From NCBI RefSeq assembly GCF_950295315.1, contig NC_080175.1, forward strand, positions 68,422,302 to 68,486,301: a stretch of DNA of 64,000 nt. Direction: 5' to 3'. Within the stretch, counting starts at the first letter, position 1. Each line of letters begins with the position of its first letter. The notes below the pieces were generated by a model. That model made no database searches. It saw only the letters and a list, made by a program, of their open reading frames with translations, and was not told the DNA's origin. Of the stretch, positions 21,315 to 32,572 are shown in pieces. The position numbers and the translations under genes are program-made. This DNA comes from Erinaceus europaeus. Lineage: Eukaryota > Chordata > Mammalia > Eulipotyphla > Erinaceidae.

Positions 21315-21462
21315 ATATTTTATTTTATTTTAATGAGAAAGATACAGAAAGACCAGGTCACTGCTAAGCTCTGGCATTTGGTAGGGCAAGGGATTGAACC
21401 TGGGATCTCAGAGCCACAGGCATAAAAGTCCTTGTTGCATAACCATTGTGCTGTTTCCCCAG
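21315..21462 (-). mobile_element. Type C SINE inserted in antisense L1
   Basis: GGGATTGAACCTGGGATCTCAG, AGCCACAGGCATAAAAGTC and CCATTGTGCTGTTTCCCCAG. It separates two halves of a minus-strand L1. Confidence 0.8.
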
Positions 21463-21705
21463 TTTCACTTTTCTACATGTGGCTACCCAATTTCCCCAGC
21501 ACCATTTGTTGAAGAGACTTTCTTTCCTCCATTGGCCCCTTTGTTATATAGGTGGCTGTATATATGTGGGCTCATTTCTGGGCTCCTGATTCTATTCCAT
21601 CGGTCCAAGTGTCTATTTTCAGTCCAGCACTCTGCTGTTTAATTACTACTGCTTTGTAGTATGAACTGAAGCTATGGAGTGTGGGGTTACCAACTTTGAT
21701 CCCTG
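21463..21705 (-). mobile_element. L1 ORF2 fragment, minus strand
   Basis: CACCATTTGTTGAAGAGACTTTC and TCTATTCCATCGGTCC are the inverse of the L1 ORF2 section encoding QSLFNKWCW (compare 1690-1720). Confidence 0.8.
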
Positions 21706-21809
21706 GCAGCACATAAAAGTGATGCTCAAGTTCTCTGTCTCTCATCAGTAAACAAGTATAGAGTTATTTATTTTAAAAAATATGAGTTATAGTTAATCAT
21801 TTGAACTTC

Positions 21810-22007
21810 TGGGATGCACTGGATCGACCTTCCCGTGGTGCATTCCGTGAGTACCCATTCATTGGGGAAACTGACGATCCTTCCTAGCCGACTGAATCCA
21901 CATGGATCCCAGTCACTTTCAAAGCCAGCAACAAGCAGCCCCTGACAGCTTTCAACCTGACCTGCTGACTGGCTACGGAAGAAGGGCAAACGCTAGAAGA
22001 AGAAGAA
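21810..22007 (+). mobile_element. 198-bp GAA-tailed retroposon family, copy 2, with TSD
   Basis: Flanked by the perfect 10-bp duplication TTTGAACTTC (21800-21809 and 22008-22017). Starts TGGGATGCACTGGATCGACC, ends GGGCAAACGCTAGAAGAAGAAGAA. With copy 1 at 9451-9645 it defines a family with a fixed start, fixed end and GAA tail. No clear tRNA A/B boxes are visible; it may be a SINE or a fixed 3' end of a LINE. Confidence 0.88.
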
Positions 22008-22019
22008 TTTGAACTTCCG

Positions 22020-23145
22020 ATATGCATCTATGCACATATATATACAGATGTAATTTTCATCCAATTTTTGGCAAGTTGGCAAATTATATTTATATAAAAA
22101 TGGAATCCCATGAGTCTGTTCCTTAAGGAGTCTGTGTTCTGTAGAGTGATCATTAAGCTCAGGGAATACTCATCATAAGTAGCAGTAACTGATTTACTTC
22201 CATTGTTAGCATAATACCTAACCAAACAGTGCATGATTCATAAAATGGATCTGTGTGAGTAACACACAAGCCACTACTATTTGCCATTCTTATCTCACAA
22301 ATCAATACGAGGCAAGGGGATGATACTGCTCCCAAATTTTTCTAACCTACCTGAGACTAAATTGGATATTTATCTCCATCTAAGAGCATTATAAATCTCT
22401 GTCAACAATTTTTTTTTTTTTTGGTGTGAGGTAGAGAGGCAGAGTGTGAAATCCCTTATTTCCAGACTTATTATATAATAAAAACAATCACCACTGTCAT
22501 TTTGTTTGCACTGCATTTTAACTTAAGGACCTCTGAAATGTTCTGCTCTTAGAGGCTGAAGCATACAGTCATGGTTAGCACTGGAGAAGTAGCTGGATAC
22601 ATTTACTGTGTGATCCACGCACAGATTAATGACATGGTATTTTATCACCTTTACCACTGAACCTAGCACGGAAGAAAAAGGAGAGAGAAAGAGAAAGGGG
22701 GAAGGACGTGAAAAGTGATCAATTTATCTCCCTAGCTATACATGCCAAACCATTTCACATCATAACTATCTGAGCACAAAAGTAGGGCCTGCCTGGTTCT
22801 ACGGAAGATCTTCAGCAATATAATTGTGAAGTGCATTCAAACAGAACTGTTAGATTATGTATTTTTTTAGATTATTTTTGCACAAATGACTCCTCTATGT
22901 TTACTTCTACTTCACTGCTTTCCTTCCTGAAGCCAGTGGAGGCTCATTTGTGAGCTACTACTGGCTCCTGCTATCCTTTCTGGTGAAAGACACAAAACAA
23001 CTAGCATCAAGCCCCCACCCCCCAAAAATAAAACAAACACTCCTCTGCTTTTGTCTCAGAGTACAGTGCCCCTCACACTCTTTTCCCAGATTTGAACACA
23101 TAGTCTCATTTCAAGGTGTAAGCTGGCTTCCTTCTCTTTCCCTTT
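22020..23145. other. Noncoding stretch, with one possible SINE
   Basis: 22555-22700 (TAGCACTGGAGAAGTAGCTGG ... AAAAAGGAGAGAGAAAGAG) could be a degraded SINE. No gene is recognised elsewhere. Confidence 0.35.
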
Positions 23146-23159
23146 GAGATAGGAAAAGA

Positions 23160-23345
23160 GAGTGGAAGAGTGAAGAGAAGTTGAGTGCCCATGTGTGTAA
23201 GGTCCTGGGTTCAAGCCCTCAGATCCACCTACAGGAGGGAAATTTCATGGGGGGTTGGGGGGGTGTAACAGTGTTACAGTGTTACAGATATCTCTTTCTC
23301 TTCCCCTCTCAATTTCTGTCTTAGTAAATACAAATTTAAAAAAAA
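23160..23345 (+). mobile_element. Type B SINE, diverged
   Basis: GTTGAGTGCCCATGTGTGTAAGG, GGGTTCAAGCCCTCAGATCC B box, then TCTCTTTCTC and an A-rich tail. The core carries a GTGTTACA duplication at about 23268-23287. Confidence 0.7.
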
Positions 23346-24255
23346 CAATAAATCTTCAAAAGAAGAATAAAGAGAGCCCTCTGGTTCTCTCTTTCCATTC
23401 ACACAACTCCACTCCTTCTCTCCTTCTACTAAAGGCGGAAATTAATTATTTATTACTCGCAGAGATTTTTGTACTGTTCTTCAAAGACTTCTTCTGAACA
23501 TTTTTTCTAATATAAATAATGACACTCACTTGCAGAAATGCATTAGTCTACACAAGAAATTAATTTTGGAGATAAGATAGAGGAGAAATCAAAATAGCTC
23601 AGAAATATATATATATATAATTTTTTTACTTTTTTCAATCAGGTTTCAATTACACTTAATGAAGATTTACATATTTACAGAGTTGAATGATATCTAAAAA
23701 CTGAGTGCATATTAGTCATCCACCTAGTATTTTCCTAATCGATCTTAATAAAAAGAAAGCCAGAAAGTCAAAGAACTGCTTAGAAAGGAAGTTTTGATAT
23801 GGATCAAACTTTAAGACAAAGCCATACTTTTTAAATGACTATTACAGCAATCTGAACCTGCCAAAATACATCATTCAATCTACGCTCGTAGGTGTTAGCA
23901 CCTGCCTATGTAAGTTGTATAGTAGTTCGTAGCAGATTAGAACTTGGGCTGTGAGCAAACAGAAAAGCAGGGTAAGTAAGATACCTCTGTCTATTTCAGT
24001 GTGCTGGAGAGCAGAGGTTTAGAAAGAAAGAAATGGCTGAAAGTGCTGTGCTCAATGAGTGGCCTTTTGCAGCCATTTTAATTCTGGGAATGTTTTCCCA
24101 TTCAGCATGGGAAGACAGGGGGCTCTGGCTTTCTGCTTTTGTTCAGGGAGAAGGAGCCTGCTGGGTGAGAAAGCAACCATCACAGTTTTGGGGGCAGTAT
24201 TTGGGAAGACTCAAGGACAGAGATTTCTACCACCAAGAAAAAAAATGCCAAACCA
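23346..24255. other. Noncoding stretch
   Basis: No recognised repeats apart from a short (AT)n at 23607-23618. The open frames at 24033-24358 have no recognisable domain and partly run into the next SINE. Confidence 0.4.
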
Positions 24256-24261
24256 GAAGAT

Positions 24262-24440
24262 AGCTCCCCCATCAGAGTGTATACATTACCACAGGCAAGG
24301 ACCCAGGTTCAAGCCTCCATCACCACAGGAGAGCGCCTGCACAGGAGAAGCTTCATGAGCAGTAGGGCTGTGCTCGGGTGTCTCTCCTCCTCATATTCTG
24401 TCTTCCTCTCTCTCATCTTTCGCTCTCTGCATTCAATTAA
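24262..24440 (+). mobile_element. Type B SINE, diverged
   Basis: ACATTACCACAGGCAAGGACCC, AGGTTCAAGCCTCCATCACC, GAGAAGCTTCATGAGCAGTAG, then a TCTC-rich tract. Confidence 0.7.
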
Positions 24441-24444
24441 CAGT

Positions 24445-24590
24445 GTTTTTTTTGTTGTTGTTCTTGTTTTTGTTTTACCAGAGCACTGCTGAGCTGGCAT
24501 ATGGTGGTGCGGGGGACTGAACCTGGGACTATGGAGCCTCAGGCATGAGAGTCTCTTTGCTTAACCATTATGCTATCTACCCCACCAATT
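24445..24590 (-). mobile_element. Type C SINE, minus strand
   Basis: ACCAGAGCACTGCTGAGCTGG, GGACTGAACCTGGGACTATGG, GAGCCTCAGGCATGAGAGTC, CATTATGCTATCTACCCC. Confidence 0.85.
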
Positions 24591-24768
24591 TACAGTGTCA
24601 TTTGGGAATGATGGAATAATGTGTAGGTATGAAGTCCCAGTGAAAACCCTGACACACACAAAAAAAAGCCAGTTTGGAATGCTATATAGGACAGAATGCT
24701 AAAAATCAAAGCAGAAAATCTCTTAAAAGCAATACAAAGATTGGACAGTCTTATAAAACAGAAATCCA

Positions 24769-24958
24769 GGGGCCAGGCAGTGGTGCACCTAGTTAAGTAC
24801 ACATATTACAATGAACAAGGTTCCGGGTTCAAGCCCCTGGTCCTCACCTGCAGAGGGCAAGCTTCACGAGTGGTGAGGCAAGGCTGCAGGTGTCTCTCTG
24901 GCTCTCTAACTCCCTCTCCCCTCTCAATTTCTCTCAGTCTCTAGTAAGTAAATAAAAA
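24769..24958 (+). mobile_element. Type B SINE with TSD
   Basis: GGGGCCAGGCAGTGGTGCACC head, GGGTTCAAGCCCCTGGTCC B box, tail AGTAAGTAAATAAAAAT. Flanked by AAAACAGAAATCCA (about 24756 and 24960). Confidence 0.92.
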
Positions 24959-24974
24959 TAAAACAGAAATCCAC

Positions 24975-25690
24975 AGGAAAATGGGCATTAGAGAAACATA
25001 TGGCTTCTCAATGGAAAGCTCCTGAGAACCACAGTCACTCAGAGGTCGTTTCTGTCCAGTACTCACTGCATAGTAGCCTCAGAAGGAACACCTCTGATGA
25101 AGATGAAATACTGTGTTCTCTGCCTGAGGAAGGGAAGACTGAGCCCACTCACTGAGGAAGAGATATTACCTGGATTCTCTACAATCTTCTACACATAGTA
25201 GTCAGTGTTTTTATACAACATTATTAAAGTAATCCCCCAAACCAACATAAAATTCCCCCAAAGAAAGAAAATAATAGGTATACCCCTAAGTGATCAAAAT
25301 ACTAGTGTTAGCTACAGCATTCTAAACAACCCTATTGCATTCAAGACAATGACAATGATAAGGAATTTTACCAGAGTGTGGTATCTGTAAAAATAAACAA
25401 GCAAAAAGGTATAATGAAAAATAGTAGTACTAGAACTGAAAATTACACTATCTGAAATTCATTAGATGAATAAAAAAAAAGTGGTTTAGAGGCAGCAGAA
25501 GGTTTAGTAAAGGTGTAGTAAACTCAAATAACAATAGAAAATATCTAAATTTAGGAAAAGAAATAAGGAAAATTATGGTCTTTTAAGAAATGCTACTTGA
25601 AGTTAAATTAGAAACAATAAGACTCTTACAAATACAAAATAAATTCAAATGCACTAAGAAGCTAAATATAAATCAAAATTATCATTTAAA
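24975..25690. other. Noncoding stretch
   Basis: AT-rich, unassigned sequence. No gene or repeat is recognised. Confidence 0.4.
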
Positions 25691-25693
25691 AAA

Positions 25694-25897
25694 TGAGGTT
25701 GGAGCTAGCTTACCAGGTACTATATGTGCCTCTCCATGTGCAAGTCCCTACCTCAGATCCCCAGCACATGAGAGCACTATGGACAGCACCAGACAGCTCC
25801 ATGAATGGTGAAGTGGTAATCTGGTGTCTCTCCTCACTTTCTGTCTCACCCTCTCTTCTCAAATTCTGTCTATAAAATAAATATTGGAAGAAAAAAA
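25694..25897 (+). mobile_element. Diverged tRNA-derived SINE
   Basis: GGAGCTAGCTTACCAGGTAC head, CCTCAGATCCCCAGCACATG, ATGAATGGTGAAGTGGTAATC, CTCTC tract, and AATAAATATTGGAAG with an A tail. Confidence 0.65.
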
Positions 25898-25992
25898 AAA
25901 ACCCTGGGGAAGACATTCAGTGATGATCCAGGCATGCACAAGGTCCTAGTTTCATTCCTTGGAACCACATTTGAAAAATGGGAAGTTTGTTT

Positions 25993-26235
25993 AACAGAGG
26001 CACACATGATAGAGCACACATCACGTGTGAGGACTGGGGTTCAAAACCCCCATGTGTGCCTACCTGCAGGGGAAAAGCTTCCCCAGTGGTGTGCAGTTCT
26101 CTCTCTCTTTCTCTACTTCTCTCTGTCTCTATTTAGAAAGAAAGGAAAGAAAAAAGAAGAAGAGAATATTCTCTGGGAGCAGTGGATTCATTGTGCAGGC
26201 CCTGAACCCCAGAGATAACCCTGGTGGTAAAAAAT
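25993..26235 (+). mobile_element. Type B SINE with 3' extension
   Basis: GGCACACATGATAGAGCACAC, GGGTTCAAAACCCCCATG, GCAGGGGAAAAGCTTCCCC. The 3' module GGGAGCAGTGGATTCATTGTGCAGG and ACCCCAGAGATAACCCTGG follows the pyrimidine tract. Confidence 0.8.
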
Positions 26236-26299
26236 GATAATAATAATACAATAAAAATATTTTTAATTTTAAGTTTTCAGAAAAACATGTTTTCTGAAG

Positions 26300-26480
26300 A
26301 GGTCTAGATAATAAACTGGGTTATGCTTTAAATAATAGCTCCTGTTCATCAAAACCTAAGATGAGGAAAATGAAAAGGTAATTAATTCATGGAAGGGGAG
26401 AAAATATTCATTAATACATGCATTTGCATGGGTTTATATCCAGAATTTATAAAGCATTATTGGTTTGTCAGAGAAGTCAT
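26300..26480 (+). mobile_element. Old L1 ORF2 fragment, left part
   Basis: TGGAAGGGGAGAAAATATTCATTAATAC and GGGTTTATATCCAGAATTTATAAAG are the usual L1 ORF2 sequence near the C-terminal third (compare 2028-2080). It resumes after the SINE at about 26705. Confidence 0.75.
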
Positions 26481-26514
26481 GGGGTATTTTTCTGTGTTTT
26501 TCTTTCTTTTTCTT

Positions 26515-26672
26515 TTCTTTAAAGATTTTATTTATTTGTTAATGAGAAAGATAGGAGAGAGAGAAAGAACCAGGCATCACTCTGGTACATGTGTTACCAG
26601 GAATCAAACTCAGAACCTCATGCTTGAGAGTCTAATGCCTTATCCACTACACTGCCTCCCGGACGGACCACT
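26515..26672 (-). mobile_element. SINE (type C-like), minus strand, inside old L1
   Basis: GAATCAAACTCAGAACCTCATGC, TGAGAGTCTAATGCCTTATCC and CACTGCCTCCCGG with a GA-rich left part. It splits the surrounding L1. Confidence 0.75.
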
Positions 26673-26704
26673 TTTTCTGTTTTTTGAAGCAAAGAATGCA
26701 TCAT

Positions 26705-27295
26705 AATTTTTCCAACAACCCAATACCATAGATCAGTGTGAGAAAAACTGAGAGAGAAATGGGCCAAAAATATTAGTAGACATGCCACAAAAGAAGAGCT
26801 TCAAAAAAGCTTAGCAACTTCACTAGTTGTCCAGGGAGTATAAATTGAAACCATCTATTGATTGATACAGCCACGAATCCACCAGAATAACTAAAATTTA
26901 AAAAGATCTGCAATTCTGTCAGCAGGCGCATATCATCAGTGGCCCCCTTCATACTACTGAAATGAATGCAGGCTGGCACCACCATGCTGCAACACTGCAT
27001 GGAAGCATCTATTTCCTCTCAGTCTCTGTGCCTGAGCACAAGCATATGCCCAACAATATACGTGGCTAAGAATGTTCTCAGTAGTAGTATCTATAACCAC
27101 AAACTGCTGACAAGATTCTAAATGGCCATCCACAATAGAAAAGATAAATCATGGCATGCTGATCCGATAGAAAATATTATGTGGCAGTTGGCATCAATGA
27201 ACTGTAAACTACAAGCAACCACATGGAAGAATCTCTCCCACAAATGAGTGGGGGGAAAGTCCTCTACAAAATAATCATATAGTGAATGAACTCCA
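26705..27295 (+). mobile_element. Old L1 ORF2 3' part and 3' UTR
   Basis: CAACCCAATACCATAGATCAG ... GAAATGGGCCAAAAATATTAG ... AGACATGCCACAAAAGAAGAG ... ACAAGATTCTAAATGGCCATCC ... ACTGTAAACTACAAGCAACC follows the order of an ancient mammalian L1 (L1M-like). Confidence 0.7.
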
Positions 27296-27462
27296 TAAGT
27301 AAAAAATCAAAGGCAGGCATAAGGAGCTGGTGATGTTCGAAGCCAAGAGGGTCTTCAGGGGGAGAAATGGGATGGGGCAGGAGGAGTTTGTAGGCCTGCT
27401 GACACTATCATTTCTGCATCTGAGAAAACACGGTGTGACACAAGTATGTTTGAAGAACATTT

Positions 27463-27668
27463 AGGCACCAGGTGGTGGTGGACCTGGTAGAGTGTGCACA
27501 TTACCATGAGCAAGGACCCAGATTCAAGTCCCTGGGCCCTACCTGCTGGGGGAAAGCTTCACAAGTGATGAAGCAGGTATCTCCCTTCTCATCCTCTTTC
27601 TTTTCCCCTTCCCTTTCAATTTATTTATCTCTGTCCAAAAACTGGGGGGGGGGGGGTAAAGAAAAAAA
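27463..27668 (+). mobile_element. Type B SINE
   Basis: GGCACCAGGTGGTGGTGGACC, AGATTCAAGTCCCTGGGCCC, GGGGGAAAGCTTCACAAGTG, pyrimidine tract. A 13-base G run lies at about 27644. Confidence 0.85.
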
Positions 27669-27705
27669 ATAATGCATTTAAGGGTATACTATCTTGGGAG
27701 GGATA

Positions 27706-27948
27706 TATATAGGAAACACTGACAAAACCATAGGGTAAGAGGGGTATAACTCCACACAGTTCCTACCACCAGAACTCTACATCCAATCCCCTCTCTTGAC
27801 AGCTTTCCTATTCTTTATCCCTCTGGGAGTATGGACCCAAGGTCATCATGGGATGCAGAAGATGGAAGGTCTGGCTTCTGTAATTGCTTCCCCGATGAAC
27901 ATGGGTGTGGACAAGTCAATCCATACTCCTAGCCTGCCTCGGGAGAAA
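27706..27948 (-). mobile_element. R1 retroposon, 3' part, minus strand
   Basis: GGAAACACTGACAAAACCATAGGG, AACTCCACACAGTTCC, CCCTCTGGGAGTATGGACCC, CTTCTGTAATTGCTTCCCC, CAAGTCAATCCATACTCC. This is inverted R1, 5'-truncated. Confidence 0.9.
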
Positions 27949-28167
27949 TTTTTTTAATCACCTCTCACTGCCTCACACCACAGCTCACCCTGTTACTCTA
28001 AAAGTGAGCTATCAATATGAAAGACTTGGAAGAATACAAATAATCCAGAATTAGGGATACAGAGGACAAGTGAAAGTAGAGAAAGTCATATCCCTAAAGT
28101 ACCTGTAGGACTGTAAACCAGTGTGACCTCAGAGGCAGTCAACTGCCGTAATAAAAAAAATCGAGAG

Positions 28168-28320
28168 TCCAGGCAGTGGTGCGTAGAGCATACAGTGCAT
28201 ACGGACCTCAGTTCAAGCCCAGCTGAAGGGGGGGAAGCTTCATGAGCAGTGCAGCAGGGCTTCCCTCCCAATTACTGTCTCTACCCAAAATAAACAGATC
28301 AAATTCAAAAAAGAAAGAAG
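28168..28320 (+). mobile_element. Type B SINE, diverged
   Basis: GAGTCCAGGCAGTGGTGCGTAG head, CAGTTCAAGCCCAGCTG, GGAAGCTTCATGAGCAGTGC, short tract, AATAAACAGATCAAATTC tail. Confidence 0.75.
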
Positions 28321-28341
28321 AAAAGAAGGACAAAGTCAGAG

Positions 28342-28553
28342 CGGCCTGGTGGTGGCACACCTGGTTGAGCGTACATATTACAATGCACAGGGACGCGGGT
28401 TCAAGCCCCTGGTCCTCACCTTCGGAGGGGGAAGCTTTACAAGTGGTCAAGCAGTGCTGCAGGTGTCTGTCTCTCCCCCTCTCTATCTTCCCTTTCCTCT
28501 CAATTTCTGGCTGTCTCTACCCAGTAAATAAAGATAATAAAAAAAAAATTAAA
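28342..28553 (+). mobile_element. Type B SINE with TSD
   Basis: GGCCTGGTGGTGGCACACCTGG, GGGTTCAAGCCCCTGGTCC, GCTGCAGGTGTCTGTCTC, AGTAAATAAAGATAAT tail. Target GGACAAAGTCAG is repeated at about 28329 and 28554. Confidence 0.92.
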
Positions 28554-28704
28554 GGACAAAGTCAGGTATCTGACTTTAAAGTCAGGGCCTGAACAAGAAA
28601 GCCTGTGAAAGACTGGATCTCTGAGAGGAAAGGGGGAAGAAGTGAAAATTATCAGAAGGTAAGTTTTGGGTGCAGAAAAGATCATCCATTGTCTCCTTCC
28701 TTCC

Positions 28705-29060
28705 TTCCTTCCTTTGTAGTTTTTTTTTTTTAATTAGTGATTTAACAGTGATTTTCAAGATTATAAAATAATAGGGGTATAACCCCATACCATTCCCACC
28801 CCCAAAGTTCTGTAACCCCCATCTCCCTCCAGTGGTAACTACTGGAGATCTTCTAATGTCACAGATATGAGTTGACTATATATATGTATCTTAAGTTTAT
28901 TTGTTTCCATTTTCTATATTCCAATCATGAGTGGAATAATCCTGTAGTTGCCCTTCACCTTCTTACTTCACTAATTATAATCACTGCCAGTCTCATTCAG
29001 TTAGTCCCCAAAAACACATTATGGTTTTTTTAGCTGCTGAATATTACTCCGTTAATTTTT
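28705..29060 (-). mobile_element. L1 3' end, older subfamily, minus strand
   Basis: The A tail is T-rich at 28719-28732. It contains AATCATGAGTGGAATAATCC and AGCTGCTGAATATTACTCCG, the inverse of the L1 ORF2 end. The section CCATTCCCACCCCCAAAGTTC recurs at about 39815. Confidence 0.65.
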
Positions 29061-29079
29061 ATGTCCCATGAGTTTTTTT

Positions 29080-30401
29080 TAATTTATTTATTTATAACAC
29101 TCAAATTAGCAATTTTATTCCATTGTTAAAGGCCTCCCCCCAAACTCAATGTATGCATTCTTCATAGGATTTTTTCCCTCTAATATTTAAAACTTTTTAT
29201 CAGGAAAATGAAATGGCATGCACCAGAAAAGCATGCAGGATATTCCATCCTTCTTTCCCTACATTCATGAAAGGGGTCACTGAAAGTACACCCATCTGAT
29301 GGGTACATTCTGCACATAGTCAGGTGGAAATGCATCGATGTTCTCATCTCTAATGCCTAGCAACGTGTGCCCCTCATTCTGGCAAAGATCTACATAACTG
29401 ACCTGAAGTTCGCCTCACTGCTAACTGAATAGTAACTGTAAAAGACAGGAGACTTAACTGAGGTCTAAACGTCTGAGTCGTTAATTCTGGCTATTTGGCT
29501 TCTAAGCAGAGTTGCAGCCCTTCTTGATTCCCTTGGGAATAAATCCCAGAGATGAGCCTCTTTTCCTATAATGTATACATAAGATTCCAGATGTAGGTTC
29601 AACACCAGCTTGCAGTGGCTATCATATGTCACTGTTTTGCTCCTTACACCTATAAGTTAACACAACTGAGCCAACTTCTAACAAGTTAAATGCAGACTTT
29701 TGGGAAGGCGGGGTGACAATGTATGATCTTCTAAAGCTACTACTAAGGTGATCTTTAAATTCAGCATTGAATTCTTCTGCCTGAGTTATGCTGGCTAATA
29801 GGAATCTAAGTGGTAACTGGTGGGAATTCACTGAAGCATTCATGCATGTGAAATCAGATGAACACCCACAATGAGGAATTTCCTAAGGCAACTTATTCCA
29901 GTAGAGAAACACAGGCTAAGGGTGAGTGCCAAATACTTTTAAACTTATATGTGGAATTACCATACTAATCGGTATTAACTAAAGGGGACTAAAGAAAGCC
30001 AAGGGCAATGTTTCCAAGTCTATATTTTAAATCTATTTTTAAAAGAATATCCACTCAGTTATATACCATCCTGCTGAAGGAAATTTAATCGTCTTACTTT
30101 CTTAGATGCTAGATATTGAGGCTCACTCTTAAAAGGCACATGTGTACTTTATTCAAGTAAATCAAACTTACTTATTTCACTAAATAAGTAGCCAGGTGGG
30201 ACAATTAACTTGTCTATGAAAAGGGAAGCAGAAGCTCTGGTTTCTATTAATAGTTATCTTTTTTTCCTACTCTGTAACCATAGTATTCATTTTGCTGAAA
30301 TATTTCTTTTTAAATGAACTTAAAACTATGTCCATTTTCCACCTGCCGTACAACTGTAGATAGCGAAGTGCCTTCCACTTCAGCATACACTCAGTAAGGT
30401 T
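29080..30401. other. Noncoding stretch
   Basis: No gene or named repeat is recognised. The open frames are short and featureless. Confidence 0.4.
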
Positions 30402-30418
30402 AAAAAAAGGAATACATG

Positions 30419-30909
30419 ACCTACTAGGTTTTTCCAAAATGGAGACTCCAAATCTTCAACTGCAATATTCCAGCCTTTGGGCTCATAGTTAGTCAACAAT
30501 TTGTTCTTCTTTATATCTTAACTCTTTTTCAGGTTCCAGATGCTATCATGATGCCAGCCTGACTTTGCTGGGCAGATGACCCTACCAATGTGTCCTGGAG
30601 TCCCACCTCCCCAGATCCTTACCCCCACTAAGGAAAGAGAAAGACAGGCTGGGAATATGGATTAACCTGTCAACGCCCATGTTCAATATGGATTAACCTG
30701 TCAACGTCCATGTTCAATTACAGAAGCCAGACCTTCCACCATCTGCACCTCACAATGATCCTGGGTCCATACTCCCCAAGGTATAAAGAATAGGAAAGCT
30801 ATCAAGGGAGGGGACTGGATATGGAGTTCTGGTTGTGGGAATTGTGTGGAGTTTTTGCCTCTCTTATCCTATGGTCTTGTCAATATTTCCATTTTATAAA
30901 TAAAAATTT
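30419..30909 (+). mobile_element. R1 retroposon, 5'-truncated, with TSD and internal duplication
   Basis: Starts ACCTACTAGGTTTTTCCAAAATGG, contains CCTTTGGGCTCATAGTTAGTCAAC and AATTACAGAAGCCAGACC, ends TTTTATAAATAAAAATTT. TSD AAAAAARGAATACATG at about 30403 and 30910. A 31-bp unit is perfectly tandem except for one base at 30655-30716. Confidence 0.92.
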
Positions 30910-31184
30910 AAAAAAAGAATACATGCTAATTCTTAGTCTTTGTCAAATCAGTTCAACAGCCATTCAAAGTTGCCTAAGAATCTGCAAGATATCAGTGACT
31001 TAAATCTATAAATCCTGCTGATTCTGTAATAGATACACATCAGTGCAGACAGATAAGCACAATGTCATATAATATATAAACAAATTTACCTCATAAAATG
31101 TAAAGGCAAAGCTGAATCTTTACCAATACTTATTTTTACAATAGTTTCTCCCCATCAGCTAAATAGACAGTGTGGAATGAGGTT

Positions 31185-31328
31185 AATATCAGCCATGGTG
31201 ATTGGGCTCTGTTTCCTTATTTACAAAATGGGGTTAATGATAGTATCTGGTTCACGTGCCCGTTGGGAAGACTAAAAGCAAAAGGTCGACCAAAACAGGA
31301 AGAGCTTGATAAATGTTAGTAATTACAC
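31185..31328 (+). mobile_element. MIR element, plus strand
   Basis: GGGCTCTGTTTCCTTATTTAC, AAAATGGGGTTAATGATAGTA, and the end AAGAGCTTGATAAATGTTAGTAATT follow the MIR consensus order. Confidence 0.85.
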
Positions 31329-31449
31329 TGTTATCATAATTTTTATTATTGCTCAGCAATTTAAAAAATGAGACAATTAGGAAAATGCCCCTTTTATTGA
31401 ACTTATATTCATTCATCATATCTTGAAAACTTTCCTTTTCAACCAAAAC

Positions 31450-31582
31450 ATTGCATAGCTCTGGTGTACAGTGGTGCTGGGGATTGAACCTAGGAGTCTC
31501 AGTGCCTCAGGCATGAAAGCCTTTTTGCAAAACCAGGGTGTGAAAGTCTTTTTACATATCCATTACACTGTCTCTTCAGCTG
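31450..31582 (-). mobile_element. Type C SINE, minus strand, with internal duplication
   Basis: GGGATTGAACCTAGGAGTCTCAG, CAGGCATGAAAGCCTTTTTGC, followed by a second TGAAAGTCTTTTTACATATCC and CATTACACTGTCTCTTCAGC. Confidence 0.8.
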
Positions 31583-31836
31583 CTATTGCATTTTGAAATT
31601 TAGTCAAAACTGTCACAAGTTATAGTCTCAACTGCATTGATCTTTAAGTTAGGCTGCTATAATGTTTTATTTTATTAACATCCCTGAAAAAAATTGGGGG
31701 GGGGAACTCTTCATGGGTGCACAATGTTACAACTTGAATGTATCTGTCCAATATATTTCATACTACTTGAGAGACAATATTCTGGGCTCTGCAGTGTGAG
31801 AGGATTTTAAACCCCATCAGCATATGTTGTTTGGGT

Positions 31837-31873
31837 TTTTTTTCTTTTGTTTTGTTTTGTTTTGTTTTGTAGC
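31837..31873 (+). repeat. (TTTTG)n microsatellite
   Basis: About six TTTTG units after a run of T. Confidence 0.9.
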
Positions 31874-32019
31874 ACTTTTGATACCATAGCCTACCATTGC
31901 TGGGACATCTATCCATCTATTTCACCTGACATGTCACATAGAAGAAAATGACAGTGAAATCTCAGTGTCATTCTCTGTGGCTTTAATCAGTGGTTCTCCT
32001 GCAGCAAGAGATGAAGTAT

Positions 32020-32561
32020 GCAGGTGGGCTAACATGCAAAAATTAGTCAAGTCATGGGCCCCCTGGAATAGACCTAAAATAGACCTACTAGCCTTTTCCA
32101 AAATGGAGATCCCAAATATCATCTTCTATATTCTTATCTTTAGGTTCCTGATTATTAAACATTTTTTTCTGCTTTACATCCTAATTATTTTTCAGCATCA
32201 ATTTGCAGGTGTTACCATGACACCAACTTGACTTCTCTGGGAAGATGACCTCACCAATATGTCCTAGAACCCCACCTCCCTAGAGTACCACCCAACTAGG
32301 GAAAGACAGAAACAGGCTGCATGTCTAGCATGTCTAGCATGACCCATGTCTAGCAGTGAAGCAATTACAGAAGAAAGACCTTCCACCTTCTGCACCCCAT
32401 AATGATCCCGGGTCCAAACTCCCAGAGGGATAAAGAATATGAAAGCTTCCAATGGAAGGGATGGGATATGGAACTCTGGTGGTGGGAACTGTGTGGAATT
32501 GTACCCCCTTATCCTAATGTCTTGTCAATCATTATTAAATCACTAAAAAAAAATCAATAAA
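32020..32561 (+). mobile_element. R1 retroposon, 5'-truncated, with TSD
   Basis: Starts CAGGTGGGCTAACATGC, contains GTCATGGGCCCCCTGGAATAG, CTTTTCCAAAATGGAGATCCC, GAAGCAATTACAGAAG, and ends with A-rich CACTAAAAAAAAATCAATAAAA. TSD ATGAAGTATG at 32010-32019 and 32562-32571. Confidence 0.88.
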
Positions 32562-32572
32562 AAATGAAGTAT

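Noticed and set aside
24033..24358. Overlapping 76- and 99-codon frames
   Set aside because: No motif; the second one runs into a SINE.
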